DNA of 64,000 nucleotides from contig CAWIFQ010000005.1 in the NCBI GenBank assembly GCA_963835495.1, forward strand, positions 806,001 to 870,000, given 5' to 3'. Of this stretch, positions 47,698 through 57,880 are shown in pieces. This DNA is from Acaudatibacter sp963835495 (GTDB lineage Bacteria; Pseudomonadota; Alphaproteobacteria; Caulobacterales; Caulobacteraceae). The notes below the pieces were generated by a model. It ran no database searches and was not told the origin of the DNA. It saw only the letters and a list, made by a program, of their open reading frames with translations. Position 1 is the first letter of the stretch. Each line of letters begins with the position of its first letter. The position numbers and the translations under genes are program-made.

Positions 47698-48197
47698 AGT
47701 GGGGCCTCCGGGCGGTCCTTGCAGCCCTCGTCATCCTGTCGTTGGGCTTGAAGTTCGCCGCCCCGTATCGGGCGAGCCAGGACGTCGAGCCCATCTCGGG
47801 GCTGACCGCGGTGCTCGGCGGCCGTCTCTCGGGCCCGATGTCACACAAGGGCTGGGGCAGCGCGCAAAACCCCAGCTGGATCGTCACCGCGCCGGTGTCG
47901 GGCTGCCGCGAACCGCTGACGATCGTGACGGTCATCCCGCCCAGTTTCGATTCCGCGGCCGCCCTGGCGTCGTTCGAGAAGCCCGGAGACCGCCACTACT
48001 TCGCCTACCTGGACTGGATCTCGAGCCAGCCCGATCGGTGGCTGTTGCTCAAGCGGCGGATCTGGCAGCGCGGACAGGAAATGCTTCACGTCGACGGATA
48101 CAGCTCGCCGAGGGTCATGCTGTACATCATCGAGAGTTCGGACTGCCGTGTCGCCGAGACCGTGAGCTGGCGTAAATACTGGCTGACGGGCCGGTAG
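47694..48197 (+). CDS. Membrane-anchored accessory protein of the exosortase locus
   Basis: A 167-residue protein starting at GTG 47694, overlapping the exosortase stop by 4 bp. It has one N-terminal membrane anchor (GLRAVLAALVILSLGLKFAAPY) and a periplasmic domain with two cysteines, Cys71 and Cys151, likely paired. Residues SWIVTAPVSGCREPLTIVTVIPP and HYFAYLDWISSQPDRWLLLKRRIWQRGQEML are distinctive but I recognise no named family. In position and layout it resembles EpsI-type partners of exosortases, which are also single-anchor exported proteins; that equivalence is inferred from context. Confidence 0.75.
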   Translation: MKWGLRAVLAALVILSLGLKFAAPYRASQDVEPISGLTAVLGGRLSGPMSHKGWGSAQNPSWIVTAPVSGCREPLTIVTVIPPSFDSAAALASFEKPGDRHYFAYLDWISSQPDRWLLLKRRIWQRGQEMLHVDGYSSPRVMLYIIESSDCRVAETVSWRKYWLTGR

Positions 48198-48210
48198 CCG
48201 CGACGCCGCG

Positions 48211-48229
48211 CCCCGCGGTTTTGGCGGGG
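48211..48229 (+). terminator. Hairpin after the exosortase locus
   Basis: Perfect stem CCCCGC-GGTTTTG-GCGGGG starting 14 bp after the accessory gene's stop. Possible transcription end, but without a T run after the stem. Confidence 0.35.
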
Positions 48230-48260
48230 TGCGACCCTGGCGCCGCCAGCTCAAGCTGAT

Positions 48261-49094
48261 ATGCCCCCGCGTATGCCGACGCCCTTCATCACCCTGACCG
48301 CCACCCACAATCCGCACCGCTGGTACCTGCCGCTGCACGAGGGCCTGTGCGTCGGGCCTGCCGGCGGGACCTTCATGTTCGGCGGCGTAGGGCTCGCGGC
48401 GGCGATCGATGCGATGCAGCGCACCTGCGAGCGCCCGGTGGTGTGGGCGACGGCGCAGTATCTGTCCTATGCGCGGCCGCCCTCGGTGGTGGACCTCGAC
48501 GTCTGGGTCCCGGCGGCGGGCCGCAACACCACCCAGGCGCGGGTGATCGGCCACGTCGGCGACAAGGAGATCTTCACCGTCAACGCCGCTCTGGGCGCGC
48601 GGGAAAGCCCGCTCTCCCGCAGCTGGGTCGAACGGCCCGACGTGCCGCCGCCGCAGGACTGCGCGCCGGCGGAACATTGGCGCGGCGACCACGGCGGGCT
48701 GCACGGCCAGATCGAGATGCGGCTGGCCAGAGGCGCCAACGGCTTCGACCTGAGGGGCGCCGCCCCGAGCCCGGACGGGCGGCTGATCATGTGGATGCGG
48801 CCCAAGCTGGGTCAGGCGATCGACGCGGCGATGCTGGCGATCTTCGCCGACCACGTGCCCTCCGGCGTCGGCAACGCGCTCGGGGTCAACGGCGGCGGCA
48901 GCAGCCTCGACAACACCCTGCGTATCGTCCGTCTGGTCCCGACCGAATGGGTGCTGTGCGATATCTCAATCCACGCCGTGCACGCCGGCTTCGGCCACGG
49001 CGCCATGCGCCTCTTCGCCGAGGACGGCCAGTTGATGGCGAGCGCCAGCCAGTCGATGATCGTTCGACAGCACGGACCCTCGTCCGACGCCTGA
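48261..49094 (+). CDS. Acyl-CoA thioesterase, double-hotdog (TesB-like) family
   Basis: A 277-residue protein with two hot-dog halves. The first has HEGLCVGPAGGTFMFGGVGLAAAIDAMQRTCERPVVWATAQYLSYARPPSVVDLDV; the second has LIMWMRPKLGQAIDAAMLAIFADHVPSG and WVLCDISIHAVHAGFGHGAMRLFAEDGQLMASASQSMIVR. This matches acyl-CoA thioesterase II-like proteins that hydrolyse acyl-CoA. Start ATG 48261 or 48273. It is followed by an oxidoreductase gene after 23 bp and is probably co-transcribed. Confidence 0.85.
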   Translation: MPPRMPTPFITLTATHNPHRWYLPLHEGLCVGPAGGTFMFGGVGLAAAIDAMQRTCERPVVWATAQYLSYARPPSVVDLDVWVPAAGRNTTQARVIGHVGDKEIFTVNAALGARESPLSRSWVERPDVPPPQDCAPAEHWRGDHGGLHGQIEMRLARGANGFDLRGAAPSPDGRLIMWMRPKLGQAIDAAMLAIFADHVPSGVGNALGVNGGGSSLDNTLRIVRLVPTEWVLCDISIHAVHAGFGHGAMRLFAEDGQLMASASQSMIVRQHGPSSDA

Positions 49095-49117
49095 CGCGCT
49101 CACCGCGGGAGTTACCG

Positions 49118-50158
49118 ATGAACCGATACTGGACCTTGTCGGACAAGCCTTTGGGCGCCTGGCCCGACCAGGACACCTTCGAGCTGCGCGAGGCGCCGAT
49201 CCCCTCGCCCGGACCCGGCCAGGCGCTGACCCGGACGATCTACGTTTCGCTGGACCCCTATCAGTGGGGCTACAAGAAGCGCGGCGTCGAGCCGCCGGGC
49301 GCGCCCTGCCATGCCCGCACCGTCGCACAGGTGATCGAGAGCCGGATGGACGGCTTCGCGGCGGGCGACCTGGTGTTCAACACCAACGGCTGGACCGAGT
49401 ACGGCCTGATGGGCGAGGGCGTGCAGCGGCCCTCGTACATGGTCCCGCGCAAGCTGGATCCGGCGCAGGGGCGCATATCCCAGGCCGTCGGCGTGCTCGG
49501 CATGCTGGGCCTGACCGCCTATGCCGGCATGGTGCTGATGGGCGATCCCAAGCCAGGCGAGACCGCCGTGGTGTCGGCCGCGTCGGGCGGGGTCGGGCAG
49601 ATCGCCGGGCAGTTGGCGCGGCTGCGCGGCGCCCGCGTGGTGGGAATCGCCGGGCGCGAAGAGAAATGCCGCTTCGTGACTGATGAGCTGCGCTTCGACG
49701 CGTGCGTCTCGCACCTGAGCCCCACATTCGCCGACGACCTGCGCGCGGCCTGTCCGAACGGGGTCGACGTCTACTTCGAGAATGTCGGCGGCGCGGTGTT
49801 CGACGCGGTGCTGCCGCTGTTCAACCCCGGCGCCCGGATGACGATCTGCGGCCTGATCGCCCACTATGGCGATGCGGCCGGCACCGACGCCCGCGCCGCC
49901 CTGATGGCCCGCGGCAAGCCGATCTTCGATGCGCGCGGCGTCACCGTCCGCGACCTCTTCGTCGGCGATTTCGTCGAGAAACACCACGACGCGTTCCTGC
50001 GCGAGGTGGCGCCCAGCGTGGCCAGCGGCGCGGTTAAATACCGCGAAGACATCCGCCAGGGCCTCGAGGCCATCCCCACCTGCTTCGCCGAGATGCTGCG
50101 CGGCGACAACTTCGGCAAGATGCTGGTGCAGGTCAGCGCGGACCCGACGCTCAGTTGA
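49118..50158 (+). CDS. NADP-dependent oxidoreductase, MDR family
   Basis: A 346-residue zinc-free medium-chain dehydrogenase/reductase of the leukotriene-B4-dehydrogenase/CurA type. The cofactor region is VVSAASGGVGQIAGQLARLRGARVVGIAG, and VDVYFENVGGAVFDAVLPLFN is typical of the family. These enzymes reduce enone double bonds with NADPH. Two paralogues lie at 56689-57687 and 57881-58888. It is downstream of the TesB-like thioesterase and may act on related acyl substrates. Confidence 0.88.
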   Translation: MNRYWTLSDKPLGAWPDQDTFELREAPIPSPGPGQALTRTIYVSLDPYQWGYKKRGVEPPGAPCHARTVAQVIESRMDGFAAGDLVFNTNGWTEYGLMGEGVQRPSYMVPRKLDPAQGRISQAVGVLGMLGLTAYAGMVLMGDPKPGETAVVSAASGGVGQIAGQLARLRGARVVGIAGREEKCRFVTDELRFDACVSHLSPTFADDLRAACPNGVDVYFENVGGAVFDAVLPLFNPGARMTICGLIAHYGDAAGTDARAALMARGKPIFDARGVTVRDLFVGDFVEKHHDAFLREVAPSVASGAVKYREDIRQGLEAIPTCFAEMLRGDNFGKMLVQVSADPTLS

Positions 50159-50191
50159 ACCGCAGCTTCACGCCGGGCGGCGCTCTCGGGC

Positions 50192-50857
50192 TCAGGCCCG
50201 CTCGAACTCCAGCCACACCGGGGCGCAGTCGCCCAGCCGCTTGGCCTCGTAGCGCGTCGCGATGTGATCCGCCCAGGGTCGGCGCCAGTCGTCGGCGCGC
50301 GCGGCGGTCCAGCGGAAATCGGGCGAGGCCAGGAACCGCTCCAGCGTCCAGTCGGCATAGTCGGCCCAGTCGGTCGCGAAGCGCAGCGGAGCGCCGGGCT
50401 TCAGCAGGCGCGCGGCCTCGGCGATGAAATCCGGCTGGATCAGGCGGCGCTTCTTGTGGCGGGTCTTCGGCCAGGGGTCGGGGAACAGGATGTAGAGACG
50501 GTCGATCGAGGCGTCCGGGAGCCGCTTCATCAGCTCGCGCACGTCGCCCGCGTGCAAGCGAACGTTCGTTAGCTTTGCATCGTCGACATGCGCCAGGCAC
50601 GCGCCAAGACCGTTGACGAAGGGCTCGGCGCCCAGGAACAGCACGTCGGGATGGGCCGACGCCTGGCCGGCCAGATGCTCGCCGGCGCCGAAGCCGGCTT
50701 CGAGCCAGACCTCCCGCGCCGCGGGGGCGAGCTCACGCGGATCGAACGGCGTGACCGGCGCGGCGATCTTCGGCAGCAACTCGTCCATCAGCCGCGACTG
50801 GCGCGGTTTCAGCGAGCGCGACTTCAGGCGGCCGAAGGTGCGGAGGGCGTGGACCAT
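50192..50857 (-). CDS. trmB: tRNA (guanine-N7-)-methyltransferase
   Basis: A 221-residue SAM-dependent enzyme that makes m7G46 in tRNA. Motifs: EAGFGAGEHLAGQA (SAM loop), FLGAEPFVNG, LYILFPDPWPKTRHKKRRLIQPDFIAEAARLLKPG (family signature PDPWPK) and FRWTAARADDWRRPWADHIATRYEAKRL. It follows an HTH regulator gene on the same strand after 42 bp. In many related genomes metK lies in this interval; it is absent here. Confidence 0.95.
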   Translation of the reverse strand: MVHALRTFGRLKSRSLKPRQSRLMDELLPKIAAPVTPFDPRELAPAAREVWLEAGFGAGEHLAGQASAHPDVLFLGAEPFVNGLGACLAHVDDAKLTNVRLHAGDVRELMKRLPDASIDRLYILFPDPWPKTRHKKRRLIQPDFIAEAARLLKPGAPLRFATDWADYADWTLERFLASPDFRWTAARADDWRRPWADHIATRYEAKRLGDCAPVWLEFERA

Positions 50858-50899
50858 CGGCCCGGCTCTAGCGGGGCCGGGCCAGCTCGGAAAGCCGCG

Positions 50900-51337
50900 T
50901 CAGCCCTCGCCTTCTTCGTCCTCGAGCCCGTCGACGCCGGCCAGGGCCCGCATCAGGTCGAGGAAGCGACGGCGAATCCGACCGCGCGGCAGGCCTGGGA
51001 ACAGCTTGGCCAGCTCCAGCCCTTCGGCGGTCATCAGGAAGGCGTGCACGGTCTCTTCGTCGGAAGGCCGGCCGGTGACGCTCTCCTCTGAGGGATCGGC
51101 CAGGCCGTCGAAGAAATAGGAGACCGGCGCGTGTAGCGCGGTGGCGATCTCGTACAGCTTGGAAGCACTGACGCGGTTGGCGCCGCGCTCATACTTCTGG
51201 ACTTGCTGGAAGGTGAGACCGAGCGCGTCGGCCAGCTTTTCCTGGCTGACGCCCTGCATACGCCGGCGCAACCGAATCCTCGCCCCCACGTGGAGATCGA
51301 CCGGATTGGGCAGGCGGGATTCAAGCAGCTCGTTCAT
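50900..51337 (-). CDS. XRE-family helix-turn-helix transcriptional regulator
   Basis: A 145-residue regulator. The DNA-binding domain is VDLHVGARIRLRRRMQGVSQEKLADALGLTFQQVQKYERGANRVSASKLYEIATAL (about residues 12-67), followed by a C-terminal region with FLMTAEGLELAKLFPGLPRGRIRRRFLDLMRAL. ATG 51337 is preferred to GTG 51376 because the longer form would run over the symmetric site at 51360-51380, a likely autoregulatory operator. It sits between lnt and trmB, as in other Caulobacterales. Targets unknown. Confidence 0.88.
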   Translation of the reverse strand: MNELLESRLPNPVDLHVGARIRLRRRMQGVSQEKLADALGLTFQQVQKYERGANRVSASKLYEIATALHAPVSYFFDGLADPSEESVTGRPSDEETVHAFLMTAEGLELAKLFPGLPRGRIRRRFLDLMRALAGVDGLEDEEGEG

Positions 51338-51359
51338 GGGCCCCCATGTGCTTACGGTT

Positions 51360-51380
51360 AACGTTGTTTGTACCAACGTT
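51360..51380. promoter_or_regulatory. Inverted repeat operator candidate upstream of the HTH regulator
   Basis: AACGTTG (51360-51366), seven bases TTTGTAC, then CAACGTT (51374-51380): perfect 7-bp arms with a 14-bp centre-to-centre spacing. It lies 23-43 bp upstream of the HTH regulator start and 25 bp past the lnt stop. The symmetry and position suit self-repression by the dimeric regulator. Confidence 0.5.
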
Positions 51381-51404
51381 ATTTCGCAAATGAAACCGCA
51401 CTAC

Positions 51405-53004
51405 TCAGCGTTGCCCTCGCGGCCCAAGTTGGAGCCAAAATGGAACGGTTGATGCGAGCGATAACAGGACCATAGCTGCAAACAGCGTGCCACCACATAC
51501 CTCAAAGACGGTCTTCGGCAACGCCTGCGGCAACGTAGCGTCGATCACGCCGTAGTCGCCCTGGCCGAGCCGCTTCCCGGGTAGCGTGCGACCGTAGGCG
51601 TCGATCACCGCCGAAACGCCGGTCGGCGTCGCGCGCACCATCGGCAACCCCTCCTCGATCGCCCGGTAGCTGGCGAGGTTGAGATGCTGCCAGGGCCCGC
51701 TGGTGACCCCGAACCAGGCGTCGTCCGAGACATTGACGATCCAACCGGGTCGGACGCCGGCGCGAACGGCGGCCTCGTGGGTGAAGCCTGGGAACAGGCT
51801 CTCGTAGCAGATCAGCGGCTGCACCGGCGGCACGCCCGGCGGGGCGATCGGGCGGGGCGGCGGCCCGGGCGTGAAGCCCTCGCCGAGGTGGACCAGCTGC
51901 TTGACCCCCAGGGGCGCCAGTTCGCGGTCGAACGGCAGGTATTCGCCGAACGGCACCAGGCGGTGCTTGTCGTAGAGCCCGGTGATGGCGGCGCCGGTCG
52001 CGGTGCGCGTCAGTGCGACCAGGCTGTTGTGGTAGACCATGCCGTCCGGCGCATAGACGCCCGGCCCCGCCGGCTCGTCGCGATAGCCGCCGGTGATCAG
52101 GGTCTGACCCGGCTGCAACGCCGCTTCGATCTGCGCCAGGGTCCAGGTCCCGGGGGCCAGGTAGTCCTGCAGCGCCGCCGGCAGCCCGGCCTCGGACCAG
52201 ATGATCACCCGCGGCGGCTGCACGGCCGGCTGGCGGGTGAGATCGAGGTTGCGTTTCAGCACATTGGCGAAGGCGGCGGCGTCGTACTGTGCCAGTTCGG
52301 GCGTGTCGGGCTGAACGACGCGGACGATCGGCGCGTTCGGCGCTGGCGCGGCCTGGGCGCCGGCCAGCCGCCAGGCGCCGAAGCCATAGAGTCCGGCAAG
52401 CGCGAGAACGGCGAGCCCGAGCGCGACCTGCGCGCCGCGCGAGCGTACGCCCAGGCCCGGCGCGGCGGCGATCGCCAGGGTGATCCAGGTCAGGCCGTAG
52501 GCCCCGACGACCGAGGCGAACTGCGACGGCGCCGAGCCCGCGCGCCAGGTCTCGCCCGGCAGGTCCCAGGGAAAGCCGGTGAGCACGTGCCCGCGCAGCC
52601 ATTCGCAGCCGGCCAGCGCGCCAGCGAACACCAGCAGGCGCAGCGGCCCCGCCGGCGCCAGCGTCCGGTAGAGCGCGGCGGCGGCGCCCCAGAACAGGCC
52701 CAGCCCGCCCGCCATGCCGGCCACCGCGAACGGCGCCATCCAGCCCTGGTTCGCGGCGTCGACGAAGAAGGCTTCGCCGATCCACCAGGTCGAGACCGAG
52801 AAATAGGCGACGCCCGCCAGCCAGCCGCGCAAGAAGGCCGAGCGCCGCGGCCGCTCCGGGCCGGCCTGGTCGCAGAGCCAGAGCATCACCGCATAGCCCA
52901 GCAGGCCCGGGCAGGAAGCCGAACGGCGGATGGGCGAACGCGGCGGCGAGGCCGGCGGCGAGCGCCGCGCAGCGCAGCGCCCAGGCTCTTGCCCTGGGAC
53001 CCAT
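51405..53004 (-). CDS. lnt: Apolipoprotein N-acyltransferase (apparent +1 frameshift near 52908)
   Basis: The last enzyme of lipoprotein maturation, 532 residues after repair, in the inner membrane. About seven membrane helices precede the periplasmic nitrilase domain, whose triad is visible as Glu in IIWSEAGLP, Lys in GLYDKHRLVPFGEYLPF and Cys in PLICYESLFPG. The written N-terminus (MGPRARAWALRCAALAAGLAAAFAHPPFGFLPG) leaves frame at about 52908; removing one C there gives FLPGLLGYAVMLWLCDQAG. It follows the CorC-type gene by 8 bp. Confidence 0.92.
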
Positions 53005-53012
53005 TTGCTGGG

Positions 53013-53894
53013 TCAGGGCTCCGACGGCGGCGGCGAGGCGGGCGGCGCGACCGGCCGCAGCCGCAGCCGCTTGATCCGGCGCGGATCGGCGTCGGTGATC
53101 TCGGCGTCGAGGTCGGGGCTGAGCGAGATGATCTCGCCGCGCTGGGGCACGCGCCCGGCGACGGCGGCGACCAGGCCGGCGATGGTGTCGATCTCGTCTT
53201 CGGGATCGGGCATCGGCAGCTGGCGTCCGATCGCCGCCTCGAGGTCCTCCAGCTCGGTGCGCCCGTCGACCTCGTAGGCGCCGTCCGGCCTGGCGACGAT
53301 CTGCGCCGCGGCGGCGTCGTCGTGCTCGTCGTCGATCTCGCCGACCACCGCCTCGATCACGTCCTCCATGCTGACCAGGCCGTCGACCCCGCCGAACTCG
53401 TCGATCACCATCGCCAGGTGGATGTGGCTCGCCTGCATGCGCACCAGCAGGTCGGCGGCCCGCATCGAGGCCGGCACGTAGAGCGTCTCGCGGCGCAGGC
53501 GTCCCAGCACCGGCTCGTCCGGCGCCGGCGGCGGCATCTTGCCGGCGATCAGCTTGAACACGTCCTTGATGTGCACGAAGCCGACCGGGTCATCGAGCGT
53601 CTCGCGATAGATCGGCAGGCGCGAGTGCTCGCTCTCGATGAACTCGGCGGCGACCGCCGCGAGTGGGGTCGAGAGCTCCAGCGCCACGATATCGGCGCGT
53701 GGGATCATCACGTCGGCCACGGTCACGGTCTGGAACGCCTCGGCCTGGTCGACCAGGTCCTGGCCGGCGCGATCCTCAGGCGTCTCGACTTCGGGTTTCG
53801 GCTTGCGGCCGAGGCCGAGCGCGCTGAGCATCTGCTCGATGGGGCCCGCCCTGTCCGGTTCCTCGTCGGGGCCCTCGGGGGTGGTGACGGCCAT
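53013..53894 (-). CDS. corC: CorC/HlyC-type CBS-domain protein
   Basis: A 293-residue soluble protein: a 60-residue N-terminal tail, two CBS domains (VTVADVMIPRADIVALELSTPLAAVAAEFIESEHSRLPIYRETLDDPVGFVHIKDVFKLI, and ETLYVPASMRAADLLVRMQASHIHLAMVIDEFGGVDGLVSMEDVIEAVVGEI) and a C-terminal transporter-associated CorC_HlyC domain ending before a proline-rich tail. Function in divalent-metal efflux is suggested for some homologues. It is in the conserved phoH-ybeY-corC-lnt order. ATG 53894. Confidence 0.9.
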   Translation of the reverse strand: MAVTTPEGPDEEPDRAGPIEQMLSALGLGRKPKPEVETPEDRAGQDLVDQAEAFQTVTVADVMIPRADIVALELSTPLAAVAAEFIESEHSRLPIYRETLDDPVGFVHIKDVFKLIAGKMPPPAPDEPVLGRLRRETLYVPASMRAADLLVRMQASHIHLAMVIDEFGGVDGLVSMEDVIEAVVGEIDDEHDDAAAAQIVARPDGAYEVDGRTELEDLEAAIGRQLPMPDPEDEIDTIAGLVAAVAGRVPQRGEIISLSPDLDAEITDADPRRIKRLRLRPVAPPASPPPSEP

Positions 53895-53902
53895 GCTCTC
53901 CT

Positions 53903-54347
53903 TCAAGCCGCATAGGGGTCGGCGACGCCGAGACCAGCCAGCACCAGGCGCTCCTGGGCCTCCATCGCCTCGGCCTCTGCGTCGGTCTCGTGATCGTAGC
54001 CTAAAAGGTGCAGGACGCCATGGGCGGTGAGGTGCTGCAGGTGCGCGGCGAGGGTCTTGCCCTGTTCGGCGGCTTCCCGCGCGCAGACGCCGAGCGCCAG
54101 GGCGATGTCGCCGAGGTGATCGCCGGCCCGCAGATCCCGGAAACGACAGCACGTTGGTCGGCCCCGGCTTGCCGCGGAAGGCGACGTTCAGCGCCTGCAG
54201 CCGCGCATCGGCCGCCAGCAGGATCGCGACGTTGGCGTCGGCCCGGTGTTCGGCCTTCAGCGTCGCAGCGGCGGCCGACCTGACCAGCCGCCGCACCCGC
54301 GGCTCGGCGGCGCGCCAGGCCTTCTCCTCGATGACGATCTCGATCAT
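53903..54347 (-). CDS. ybeY: Endoribonuclease YbeY (apparent +1 frameshift near 54136)
   Basis: A metal-dependent RNase for rRNA maturation and ribosome quality control. The start (IEIVIEEKAWRAAEPRVRRLVRSAAAATL) and FRGKPGPTNVLSFP are in frame; then an extra C near 54136 shifts it. Repaired, it continues DLRAGDHLGDIALALGVCAREAAEQGKTLAAHLQHLTAHGVLHLLGYDHETDAEAEAM, with the zinc motif H-x3-H-x5-H intact, and ends at 53903 (147 residues). Between phoH (10 bp upstream) and corC (8 bp downstream). Confidence 0.9.
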
Positions 54348-54357
54348 GCCGGCAGGC

Positions 54358-55290
54358 TCAAAGGCGCGCAGCGTCGGCGTCGTAGGCCTTGACGATCCGC
54401 TCCACCAGCGGATGGCGCACCACGTCGTCGGCGGCGAAGCGCATGATCGCGACGCCCTTGACGCCGTCCAGGATCGAGGCGGCGTGGACCAGGCCGGAGT
54501 CGTCGGCGTTGAGCAGGTCGACCTGGCTGGGATCGCCGGTCACCGCCATGCGCGCGCCTTCGCCCATCCGGGTCAGCACCATCTTCATCTGCAGCCGCGA
54601 GGCGTTCTGCGCCTCGTCGACGATGACGAAGGCGTGGGCCAGGGTGCGGCCGCGCATGAAGGCGATCGGCGCCACCTCGATCTCGCCGCGGTCGCGGCGG
54701 CGGCGCAGCTGCTCGGCGCCCAGGATCTCGGTCAGCGCCTCGAAGATCGGGGCCATGTAGGGATCGACCTTCTCGAGCAGGTCGCCGGGCAGGAAGCCGA
54801 GCCGCTCGCCGGCCTCCACCGCCGGGCGGGTGATCACCAGCCGGTCGACCTCGCCCGACAGCAGCAGGCCGGCGCCGTGGGCGACCGCGAGGAAGGTCTT
54901 GCCAGTGCCGGCCGGACCCAGCGCGAACACCAGCTCGTGCTGGGTCAGCAGCTCCAGATAGCGCGCCTGGGCGGCGGTCTTGGCGGCGACCGCGCCGCGC
55001 CGGCCGACCGGCCCCCCGCCGGCCAGTCCCTCGCCGGGCCTGGTCGATCGCCACGCGGACGTCGGCCTGGGAGATGTCGAGCGATTGGTCGGCGCGCGTA
55101 GCGAGCAGCTCCAGCGCCTGCTTGGCGCGACGACGGGACTTGGCCTTGCCGTTCAGCGCGACGCCGCCGCCGGGCGTCTCCAGCAGCACGTCGAAGGCGT
55201 CCTCGAACAGCGCCGCATGGCGCCCGTTCGGTCCCCAGGCCGCGCGGACGGCGGCTTCGGACAGCGGCAGGAACTCGGAGGGACCGCGGC

Positions 55291-55294
<4 letters not shown>
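54358..55294 (-). CDS. phoH: PhoH family protein (apparent +1 frameshift near 55028)
   Basis: A 311-residue PhoH-like ATPase after repair. Start is TTG 55294, with GGAG 6 bp upstream and the TGA of miaB overlapping it; the N-terminus reads SRGPSEFLPLSEAAVRAAWGPNG. Removing one C near 55028 gives AIDQARRGLAGGGPVGRRGAVAAKTAAQARYLELLTQHELVFALGPAGTGKTF, then Walker A GPAGTGKT, RPAVEAGERLGFLPGD and Walker B HAFVIVDEAQNA. Function is linked to RNA metabolism with YbeY. As written, the miaB frame runs into it and creates a false fusion. Confidence 0.88.
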
Positions 55295-56643
<1,349 letters not shown>

Positions 56644-56688
56644 GCCGGGGTTATGGGGGCGAGGCTGGCGGCTTGCAACCGGCGCCGC

Positions 56689-57687
56689 TCACGCCACGCG
56701 CACCATCCGCTTGCCGCGGTTCTCGCCGGCCAGCAGGCCGATCAACGCCGCGGGCAGGTTTTCCAGGCCGTCGATCACGTCTTCCTGCACCTTCAGCTTG
56801 CCGGCCTCGACCCAGGACCGCAGCTGCGCCAGGGCGGCGTCCTTGCCGTCGTAGAAGTCCATCACCACGAAGCCGTCGACCTTCAGCCGCTTGGTGACGA
56901 TCAGGCCGGGCACGCCGCGCGGGCCGTGCGCCGGCGGCACGTCGTCGTATTGCGAGACCGCGCCGCAGCAGACGATGCGGCCGTGGTTGGCCATGTTGAA
57001 CAGCGCCGCCTCGAAGATGTCGCCGCCAACGTTGTCGAAATAGACGTCGATCCCGTCCGGACAGGCCGCGCGCAGGGCGCGGCGCACGTCGCCCAGCTTG
57101 TAGTCGACCGCGCCGTCGAGCCCGAGCTCGTCGGTCAGCCAGGCGCACTTCTCCGCCCCGCCGGCGATGCCGATCACCTTGCAGCCCTTCAGCTTGGCGA
57201 CCTGCGCCGCGATCGAGCCGACGGCCCCGGCCGCGGCCGAGACCACCACCGTCTCGCCCGGCTTCGGATCGCCGACCCGTAGCAGGCCGAGGTAGGCGGT
57301 CAGGCCGGTGACGCCGTAGACGCTGAGCAGATGCGTGAGCGGCTCGACCTTCGGCAGCTTCTCCAGATGCTTGGCCGGCACGGCGGCATACTCCTGCCAG
57401 CCGGTCTCGGCGTGGACGAGATCGCCGGGCGCCAGGCCCGGGCTACGGCTCTCGACCACCTCAGCCAGCGAGCCGCCGGCCATCACCTCGCCGGTCCCGA
57501 GCGCCGCGCGGTAGGTGACGCCCTGCATCCAGGCGCGGTTGGCGGCGTCGAGCGAGACGTAGCGCGCCTTGACCAGCACCTCGCCGTCGGCCGGCTTGGG
57601 AATCTCCGCTTCGGCGAAGGCGAAGTTATCCAGCGCCAGCTTGCCGCGCGGCTTCTCGGCCAGGATCACCTGATGATTGACGGCCAT
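56689..57687 (-). CDS. NADP-dependent oxidoreductase, MDR family (second paralogue)
   Basis: A 332-residue enzyme of the same CurA/leukotriene-dehydrogenase-like group as the genes at 49118 and 57881. It shows VSAAAGAVGSIAAQVAKLKGCKVIGIAGG, IDVYFDNVGGDIFEAALFNM and the closing ALIGLLAGENRGKRMVRVA. No zinc ligands. It follows the tail of a tandem arrangement with the next paralogue, separated by a repeat element, and ends 45 bp before miaB. Confidence 0.9.
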   Translation of the reverse strand: MAVNHQVILAEKPRGKLALDNFAFAEAEIPKPADGEVLVKARYVSLDAANRAWMQGVTYRAALGTGEVMAGGSLAEVVESRSPGLAPGDLVHAETGWQEYAAVPAKHLEKLPKVEPLTHLLSVYGVTGLTAYLGLLRVGDPKPGETVVVSAAAGAVGSIAAQVAKLKGCKVIGIAGGAEKCAWLTDELGLDGAVDYKLGDVRRALRAACPDGIDVYFDNVGGDIFEAALFNMANHGRIVCCGAVSQYDDVPPAHGPRGVPGLIVTKRLKVDGFVVMDFYDGKDAALAQLRSWVEAGKLKVQEDVIDGLENLPAALIGLLAGENRGKRMVRVA

Positions 57688-57726
57688 GGCGCGCCTCCCT
57701 CGTTTTCGTTGGAGCAGACACTACGC

Positions 57727-57879
57727 CCTTCTCCCCTTGCGGGAGAAGGTGTCGGCGCAGCCGACGGATGAGGGGTCTCACCGGCCGCGGGAGTAAGCTG
57801 CCGCATAAGCCCGCCGGTCATAGGCGACCCCTCATCCGACCCGCTTCGCGGGCCACCTTCTCCCGCAAGGGGGGAAGGG
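57727..57879. repeat. Intergenic inverted-repeat element (CTTCTCCC/GGGAGAAG type)
   Basis: Left end CCCTTCTCCCCTTGCGGGAGAAGGTG and right end CCACCTTCTCCCGCAAGGGGGGAAGGG are inverted copies with a small difference; inside them GGATGAGGGGT (57766-57776) faces ACCCCTCATCC (57827-57837). Each end is also a hairpin by itself. This is a common alphaproteobacterial intergenic repeat. It fills the gap between two paralogous oxidoreductase genes. Confidence 0.75.
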
Positions 57880-57880
57880 A

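Noticed and set aside
51684..53915. 743-codon plus-strand frame across lnt and corC
   Set aside because: It crosses two real genes on the other strand, is made of Arg/Gly/Ala-rich text and has no family motif.
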